Shown: positions 55,976-64,000 of the stretch, in pieces
Layout: every line of letters begins with the position of its first letter
Numbering within the stretch: the stretch's first letter is position 1
From: Caprella mutica
Lineage: Eukaryota; Arthropoda; Malacostraca; Amphipoda; Caprellidae
Direction: 5' to 3'
NCBI GenBank assembly: GCA_947561585.1
Contig: CANNZV010001050.1
Location: 62,001-126,000 of the forward strand
Length of the DNA: 64,000 nucleotides
The notes under the pieces: generated by a model
The model's input: only the letters and a program-made list of their open reading frames with translations
What the model was told of the DNA's origin: nothing
Databases searched by the model: none
Translations under genes and position numbers: made by a program

Positions 55976-58554
55976 TATCATGACACTGATACTAAAGATA
56001 GAACAATAGTAATTATATTTCCTAAGAAATATTAGCGACATGAGGTCAGAATAAAGAACAATATTAACAATGAGAAAGAACACAGAAAATGAAGAAGTAA
56101 CACGAATAGCAACAAATGAATAGAAGTTTGTAGCACTTGATTCGCTAGAGAAATAAAATTACTGAGAAAAAAAAAACAATGTTAAATAGTGAAAAAGTTA
56201 GTGACTAGTTAAACCAGTTTAAACTTTAATAGCAACCTTAATTAGTTCGTAACCTCCATTCAGTGGCAAACAGCATTTATTATGTATAACAAATAGATAT
56301 AAAACACCCATTCTAGAATAGTAGAGTTTATGAATATTCAGGGTTGATGACTGCAGAAAAGTTACTCTGGTTTATGTAATTACAACTTAATTAAATATAA
56401 GTTTCATAAGGTGAATACATTGAAACAATTTTATTCTCGTTTGATTTAGATGCTTGTATTAAGTCACCCGCACCAGCATATGTAGGTCATTTATAGAGCA
56501 GCTAAATATAAATGTATTGCATGTTACTGTCGTGTAACAAATTTACTACATATAATGTCTATTTATCATAGGTACACAATGTAGAGCGACTGTTACATAA
56601 TATAGAGAGTAGCAAAGGAAATGTGAACTGATAAGATATATGGGACCTTTTCAGAGATATATTAGAGTTACTGGGTACTCTAACAAAACATATGATGAAA
56701 AAATACACGTCAAATTGACTCGAAAGTAGAGTTTTCATTTTGTCCTAAAACCGGCTCAAAAATGCGAGTTAATTTGACTCATCCTAATATTTAAAAAAAA
56801 ACAAGAGTCACATTGACTCCTAATTTATATTCAGATTGACTCAGGTAGAGCCTTGACTCAAGCGATGAGTCAGGTTGACTGGCAATTTTCTCTCAGTGTG
56901 TGATGAGTGAGTGAGAACAGAAATGCAATGAGTGATATTTTGTAACGTACATATAGTGACCATAACCAGTACTGTAAAGGGAAACTTAATCGATGAAATT
57001 AGACCTTATCACAAATTTATTATAATGGAAGGAAGTAAAGGAGTTAACTGTCTATAGAAAGATAAGCTAGGTAATAAAATAGAACCAAAGGCAATACAAA
57101 TAACAATTAAATGTCTTCTCCATTATTATAACGGGAAGGGATATTAGATTTATTGCTTTCAGGAGATGGTTATTTTACTGCAAAGAAAGTCACGATTGAC
57201 GTCAGCTTGAAGGAAATCAATGAATAATATGAAAAACCATTTCTATTATTATCAGTTTCTAAATTTTGTATTTTGATGAAAATCCAGAAACAAATTATGA
57301 TTAAAGTGCGTAATATTAACTATTATTACTAACTATATTAATTGAAGGGCTAGTGAAGTCGTTCAGATTACGAGTTTTTCGTGTAATTTTCCCTTATTTA
57401 ATTAATTATTAAATTAAATTTAAATTAAATTAAATTATTTATTCAATTAAGTTATTTAAATCACTGCATAACACACAGATAATTAATAAGTAACATCTCA
57501 CTTATAAGGCGATATAACACATTATTCAGGGCCACATAGGTATATATTAAATATAGGTAGTATTTAGTTACCAATAACTGTTGTACGTTATCATTCTCAG
57601 TTGAAGACACGTTGATAAAAACATGACCGCTTTCAGATGTACACAACGACCTAACGACCTCAAGCCTGATAGTGTAGGTATCGGTTTATTTTGCAAAGTA
57701 TCGGTATTGGATAGTATCGGTATCTACTAAAATTTTAGGATCGGTGCATCCGTATACTTCTAACAGGTCGAAAATATTTTCAAAATTATGTGGAAGAAAA
57801 AAACCTGGAATGTGTATTGCAAAAATCAGTAATTGAGTTGATAAGAAGTTACTGTAAAGTTTTTGATAATGAATTAATACCCTTTCAAGTTATAGATACC
57901 AATCAAAAGTATTACATTAAATGGGGCACAAATAAATGAAACTAATATAATATTATTTTGTACAACCATCTTAGTGCGCCACTTATTCTTTTTTTTCTTA
58001 CACACTTTATAATAATACCAAAAAACGACTACTATATAATTAAATACTCGAAATCAATTTAGAAGTCATTTGGCGCGTATTATTTCACGTTAACTGCCAT
58101 TTTTAAGACGATGCTTGAAGGGACATTAAAGAATAATATTCAACACAGTGAAATGTTATCTATACGATACTTTGGTTCATTTAATCTTACGTGCACGCAA
58201 TTCTCTAGAAAGAAATTAACTATTTAATATTAAAAGACGTTAATGACAACTAAATAGACTTACTAGCAGGGAAAAAGAGCTCTAATAATTATCAAGGGGC
58301 GTTTAAACATTCAACATGTGAGGCATGCGAGGTACAAACATGATTATCTTCAGGTGCATAAAATCTCTAAAGTAAGATTTTAAAAATCACCACACGACTT
58401 TTTTATCGGATCTACAAAGAGAGTGTGTTTGTTTAGTAGCTTTAATGCACCTATCTTAGAGGAGTGACACACTTAATTACCGTTAGGAGAATAAATAAGC
58501 CATTTTATTTAACCCAAGCGTGAAAGCAACTGACAGTTATATCTGACAGGGGGC
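55976..58554. other. Intergenic, mostly featureless
   Basis: AT-rich. A cluster of TGACTCA-type sites is listed separately. A short stretch near 57680-57770 rich in TATCGGTAT and ending ATCGGTGCATCC looks like a hAT remnant without visible borders. Confidence 0.45.
56775..56872. promoter_or_regulatory. Cluster of four TGASTCA (AP-1-type) sites
   Basis: Perfect TGACTCA at 56775-56781, 56837-56843 and 56854-56860, and TGAGTCA at 56866-56872. Further TTGACT and GAGTCA half-sites fill 56714-56880. The motif is that of bZIP dimers such as Jun/Fos. The region lies about 7 kb upstream of the Pde11 start. It may be regulatory or just a degenerate repeat. Confidence 0.4.
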
Positions 58555-58990
58555 CTTAGTTATGACCTTGATTGGGGCCTTACAGAGCAATGACCTTAGT
58601 AATGATCTTAGAGGGGAATGACCTTAGTTATGAACTTAGAGGGGAATGACCTTAGTTATGAACTTAGAGGGGAATGACCTTAGTTATGAACTTAGAGGGG
58701 AATGACCTTAGTTATGAACTTAGAGGGGAATGACCTTAGTTATGAAATTAGAGGGGAATGACCTTAGTTATGAACTTAGAGGGGAATGACCTTAGTTATG
58801 AACTTAGAGGGAAATGACCTTAGTTATGAAATTAGAGGGGAATGACCTTAGTTATGAACTTGATTGGGGTTAGTTATGAACCTTGAGAGCGATGACCTTA
58901 GTTATGACCTTGAGAGAAATGACCTTAGTTATGACCTTGAGAGAAATGACCTTAGTTATGACCTTGAGAGAAATGACCTTAGTTATGAAT
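58555..58990. repeat. 28-bp minisatellite, about 15 copies
   Basis: Units CCTTAGTTATGAACTTAGAG then GGGAATGA, ending in a shorter TTGAGAGAAATGA variant. Confidence 0.94.
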
Positions 58991-59999
58991 TTGATTAGAA
59001 GTTATAGATATAGTTATGACCTTAGTTATGGTCTTTATTATGGCCTTATAGACACCTTTAAATTATATCATGGCCTTAGACCAAATGAATTCAATTTTGC
59101 CTTACTGACAATACTACCCGCTATAGCATAAGGTCTTAATTTAACTAAAGTTTTGACTAAAGTAATACTATGGCCAAAGTTACGGAATGTTAATAATTTG
59201 AATGGTGAAATTGATCAATTAATTATATTTCTATGTTCTGAAGTTTAGCCAGCATAAGTTCTAGGTGTATTATTTGAGACAAATAATTTTACCTCTGACT
59301 GATATACACTCCACTAATAGAACTTTTAACCTTTTACCACAGGAATTAATTTTTAAAAGTTAAAATTGTATAAACAATTTCTATTGTGTCTAGTAAGTGA
59401 TGAATAGTTAATATATTACTACGTTTTATTAATTTCTATATTTAAGGAAATTTCTTTTAACATGTCTCAAGTTTCATCTTCCAATATCCAGTAACAGAAT
59501 AAATTTGACAAAAGAAGGGATTTTTATGGTAAGACATGCAAGTCCAGTCATTGGTATATTTCTGTTTGAACATCTGGTAATTATTTATAGTATCAATTTA
59601 TTAATTTAAAATACTCTTCGAAACTGTGAATTAACTTTGAGGAAAATCAAGTGATAAATAGTTACCTGTTATATTGAATATATTAATAATAACCGTATGA
59701 TTTTATTTATTATACATTATAAAACAAGAAGTGGAGATGCTCTAGCACATGTAACTCATTTCAGAGATAAAGAGAATGGTCGTCTGTAAGGACTATTCTC
59801 CACAGTAACTACAGGCATAATAGTCCCTACTGCCACTGTGATGACTGACAATATTTAGTCAGTCCAGTACATGTACAGACTGAGCAATCAGCTCACATGT
59901 CAATAGACACAGTAGACCAATTCGTGTGAAGGGAAGAGCAGCAACAGATATACTGTAAAAAATGCCGTTAAAATTACTCTTAGATACAGTCAAAGTAAT
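58991..59999. other. No recognisable feature
   Basis: AT-rich; nothing supported. Confidence 0.5.
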
Positions 60000-60175
60000 T
60001 TTTTTTTTGACAGTTTACACATTTTTTGACATTATAGCTGTTTTTTGAGGGTTTTATGACAAACCTAATTTAACATTTACAAAAATAAAATCGACTAATT
60101 GTAGTGTTTGTAGATATTTTATAATTAGTAAGGTACACGATGACAAATAATGGGAAATTAGAAAACTGTTATTTT
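60000..60175 (+). repeat. Interspersed repeat family B, copy 3
   Basis: AGTGTTTGTAGATATTTTAT, GTACACGATGACAAAT and AGAAAACTGTTATTTT match copy 2. Confidence 0.7.
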
Positions 60176-62384
60176 CTTTTCTTTTTCTTTGATAGTAAAT
60201 ACATACTTATAATGAATTATAAGTATTGATTAATGTTGAAGTACTTGTCATTCGAAGAAAATGGATAATAAACTTCTATTCGTAATATTCTCCCTAAATA
60301 AATATTGTTTCACGTCTGGCAGAATTGAACACCGGCAGCAGAAAATGGTCGCAGCTATCATAATACTGCAATGATAACAATGATAGATAATGTATCAGTG
60401 TGTATCTATATCTTTGAAACACTGGATACATCTCTACTTTAAACTGTCATTAGTTGTAACAATAACAACATCACAATGCGATGTCATTCCCATTAATTTT
60501 TGCTGACTAATCACACTGGACTGAAGGGAAGATATCGAGAGATATTTTAAACCACAGAGTAATTAATTGCAGATCATATTGATAGAGTATTATAAAAGAT
60601 GGAAAGTATATTATAGGATAATTGAGATGTCTAAACAAACCATTAAAAGGACTGATGAGATACTGGTAATTAATAGTTCTTATAATATTGATAATGAAAC
60701 TTATACCTAGGATAGAGGACTAATGATCCTATATCTATTGTATTTTCCCCTTCTATATACATGGATAATATGGATGTCATCCTGTTTCAGTGATAAAAAC
60801 TACAGTTAAGGGAAAAGTGGATTTTTTTTCAATCATATTCAAGAAATTCAGAAAAAATTGTCATAAAAACATTCGAGATTTTAGAGATTGTAATTGGTGT
60901 GAAATAAATACAGGATTTTAATGATATTAAATATGTAATTTATTTGAAATAAATCTAAGTTGTATGGTGAAAACTGTTCGTTTCATTGCTGAGGCAATTT
61001 CCTCAATAATAATACAGACATATAGGGGAAAAAACTTGCGTATCATCAACAAGCACAAGGTTTGCAGTTGAAAACCGTCATTAAGTATTTATATCTTCAG
61101 AATAACTACAATCTAAGCTACAATGCAATAAAAAGACATACATGCATGGAAGTATTTAGAGCATTCCAGTGTATTACACACGCTATGCTCCATGTACAGC
61201 TATCGACTGAAGTAAAGACAGCCACATAACTACAGAGAAATGTAAACACTTATACCGTCAAACTAAGATGAAAAAGTTAGAAAAAATTATGTTCTTTCTT
61301 TGCAAGTGAAGCACAGACATCTTTTGGAGTGATGGTGGTTATTTAGAGGTAACTATCACGCCAGGTAGGTCAATGACCCCCACAAGCTAATCAATAACCG
61401 GCTATGGGGCTACCCCTTCTCCTTAATTATAATTAACCTGTCAACATCATATATTAAGAGCAGGCACCAATCAAAATGTGCACCACTAATTACTATGTTA
61501 ATTATCAGCAAACAAGGAAATGATATGCATGTGTAGGGACTTTCTAACACTGTTAGGGAATGTATCACGCGCCTTGTACAAATGTTTTAACATTTACTAA
61601 AAACAAAGCAAGAGCTGGGAGTTGACAAGGTGACATACCTCAGTACCTTTAAAGTTTAGCCCTACAACTATACCTACCAGTCAATTTGACTGCTTTTTAC
61701 TTTCCAACATATGTATCTCATATTTTTTATTAGTAGATAGTGGATAGTTTAAAATTTGTGATAATGGTGAGAGTTATAATTGTTATTTTTTTATTGGATT
61801 CCAAAAAATAATAGTAATATATAACTGTCTCCCTATATTAAAAATATTGAAGAATCATGTAGAAGGATATAAAAAGGAGTCATTACATTCATTCCTGGTG
61901 TGTTCTCAATTCTGAAACATAAGGATAAACAAATATAGCAAATGTCTTACATGTGAATTACCGAGAGCATTACCCTCTTATGTTATCAACTCTATAAATA
62001 AAGTCGGTAAAGTAAATAGCAAATAGAAACACTTTCCGAGAATGAAAGAGAAAATTATATTAAAGTCACTTGATAAATATAAACAAAAGAAGAAGCGTAA
62101 TTATGTATAAATACTCCCTAATGAATACACAATTAATTACAACAAATTTAATTTAGTCAATATTCTCCAATGTTCTAAAGCATTACAATAATTACGTTCA
62201 ATTAAGACTCTTTTCAAAAACTTTATAATAATAAAACAAATTAACTTATTGTAGTAGGCATTGATCAGTATTATTTTACAAAATTAGATGACGTGGTATT
62301 GGTACTTCTTTGAACACAAAATGCATGCATGCAAAGAAAACTTAGTCGTTCATTATATATTCCTTAGACTTCCAGAAAGAAAGA
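60176..62384. other. No recognisable feature
   Basis: AT-rich intergenic sequence without supported genes or arrays. Confidence 0.5.
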
Positions 62385-62446
62385 TATGGTGGGGCCATAG
62401 AATATTAGGATGGGATTGAACATAATCTTCTATGGCCCACCATTGC
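62385..62446. other. Short hairpin of pre-miRNA size
   Basis: The left arm ATGGTGGGGCCATAGAATA pairs with the right arm TCTTCTATGGCCCACCAT: about 23 pairs with one bulge and one mismatch, and a loop around GGGATTGAAC. Confidence 0.6.
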
Positions 62447-62484
62447 ATTTTAACTGGGTATGTGAACAGTACACATATTTTTGT

Positions 62485-62591
62485 ATTTTATACAGGGCTG
62501 TAGGGTCAGAGTCCAAATCGGGACCATTTTACGGTCCGTCGAAGTCAGAAAATTTCCCCTGACTCCGATTTGTATTCCTACAGATTTTATG
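62485..62591. mobile_element. 91-bp hAT MITE
   Basis: The body is 62493-62583, with ends CAGGGCTGTAGGGTCAGAGT and CTCCGATTTGTATTCCTACAG. The flanking 8-mers ATTTTATA and ATTTTATG match at 7 of 8. The CAGGGCTGTRG end is a common hAT terminus. Confidence 0.7.
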
Positions 62592-64000
62592 TATGTACGT
62601 ATCTTTAATCTTTATAGGTATCATTAACTAGCTATATAACCATTAAGTAACTCATAAACTTTAAATTAGCCTGATAATTAACTTGGCAGTATTACATGCT
62701 AATTTGGTTAATGTGAAACATGAAATAACAAATTTATATAAAAAGCCAATTATTCATATTTTAAAATTGTAAAAGTCTGCCATTCAGTCCTGAAATAATC
62801 TCAGTGACTTTTATATAATAACTAAGATGTTCAACCTCAGAAAACACTAAAGGCGCACATTTTTCCAGTCTGTAAAGCATGCAGCATAAACTCTGCCAAC
62901 TAAAAGCAAGTCCTTACTTGCAATGATAAATCAAAACTTGCTCTCCTGATTGATAATCTAATAACATTGAAGTTTATAGCAAGTTTGAAAATAGTGCTAA
63001 AGTAAAGTTATGGTTCAAGTTGAAGCAGTTAGACTCTACGGTAAGCTGTATGGGATTACATATTTTATATACATTATTTATCGCAGATAATTAGAAATCT
63101 CTATTCAATCTAAGATTTTATCAATTGATCGGCTTGGTAATAGGATATTTTTAATGAGCTTTTATTGAATAAAACGTAATTTTCTTTACATGGATATTCA
63201 AATTATTTTATTGCATTGATAAAAAATAAGAATCGAAAATACTATCAAATTTTCATCGCTAAAATATAAAATAAAACCATTTATAATATTGCCTATTGCT
63301 AGATAATGGAGTAATCATTTAATACCCGTAGGTTTTAGATACTGTATATGAGAAGGTATTCGGTCAAACCTTGCCCATCAAAGTAACGAGCAGAAGCACT
63401 TACGAGTAACATCACTAATCACTTACGGGGTGATACATACTGTAAAACAACAGCAAAAGCAATGGACACATGCATAGTCACTGCATCCTATTACTAAACA
63501 TGCAGCAAAACTTTAAACCCTGTGTACATAGATTGTACGTGACTATAATAACTGCAGTTATGTATACTTTTGACGCTACTTTTTGATATAATTAATTTAG
63601 TAAAGAGTCCAACACAGTTTGCTTTAAAGGTTCGTCAGATAAACTAAAATGCTTTAATATAATGTGAAGAATCGTCACACTGTGATATATTATTCCTTAA
63701 ACCTATATAATTGTTTACCTAATGCACACATAATAAATCACTAAAGTAACTTTTACTTAGAGTGTTTTATTTAGAGATAGACAAATAGCAATATCAAATA
63801 ATGCCTAACTACATATTGCCTGAGGATAATGTAATATATCCCCTGTGGTATCTGGTTTCTTCTCTCATATTCTTTTACTTGTGTTGTTGCAGTTTAAATG
63901 AACTCAATCCTAGAAATCTAATAATATAATTTCCAGGCCAGAGAAATATGATACACTGGAATTTCTCCGATAAAATGCACAAAAAGTAAAGATACTAGAG
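62592..64000. other. No recognisable feature
   Basis: AT-rich to the end of the window; nothing supported. Confidence 0.5.

Overview
This is an AT-rich eukaryotic window, almost certainly from an arthropod and most likely an insect. The evidence is GT-AG introns, a complete 20-exon Pde11-type phosphodiesterase gene, a mariner of the maT (DD37D) type, several hAT-type elements and heavy minisatellite content. A sap-feeding hemipteran would fit, but the species is a guess that the sequence does not prove.

Layout. From 1 to about 16,200 the window is mostly repeat-derived. It holds a two-arm MITE (652-1050), a degenerate tandem array (1166-1845), a hAT-like transposon with one nearly open reading frame (2422-4847), an unproven three-exon small gene on the minus strand (5706-6419), a GC-richer unidentified coding-like patch (7521-8227), a non-autonomous hAT with a perfect 8-bp target duplication (10750-11888), and a nested insertion in which a dead maT mariner (14298-15589) sits inside a hAT element (13940-15928), itself inside an older GC-rich locus. 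A plus-strand gene for a UBE3D-like (HECT_2 family) ubiquitin ligase lies at 16895-18238. It is convergent with the large minus-strand gene Pde11, which runs from its ATG at 49564 to its stop at 20904.

Pde11. I could place 20 coding exons with GT-AG borders and continuous phase. They total 3,243 nt, giving 1,080 residues plus stop: a low-complexity N-terminus, GAF-A, GAF-B and a full cyclic nucleotide phosphodiesterase catalytic domain. Nearly all of its larger introns hold minisatellites.

The most unusual observation is that at five of the 19 splice donors (exons 3, 5, 10, 15 and 19) a tandem array begins at the exon-intron junction. Its unit is built from the last bases of the exon plus the first bases of the intron, so the arrays contain many extra copies or decayed copies of the authentic 5' splice site.

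Upstream of Pde11 (49565-64000) I see no convincing gene. There is a tandem pair of pogo/Tigger-like MITEs, four more minisatellites, a cluster of four perfect TGASTCA (AP-1-type) sites, a 91-bp hAT MITE and a pre-miRNA-sized hairpin.
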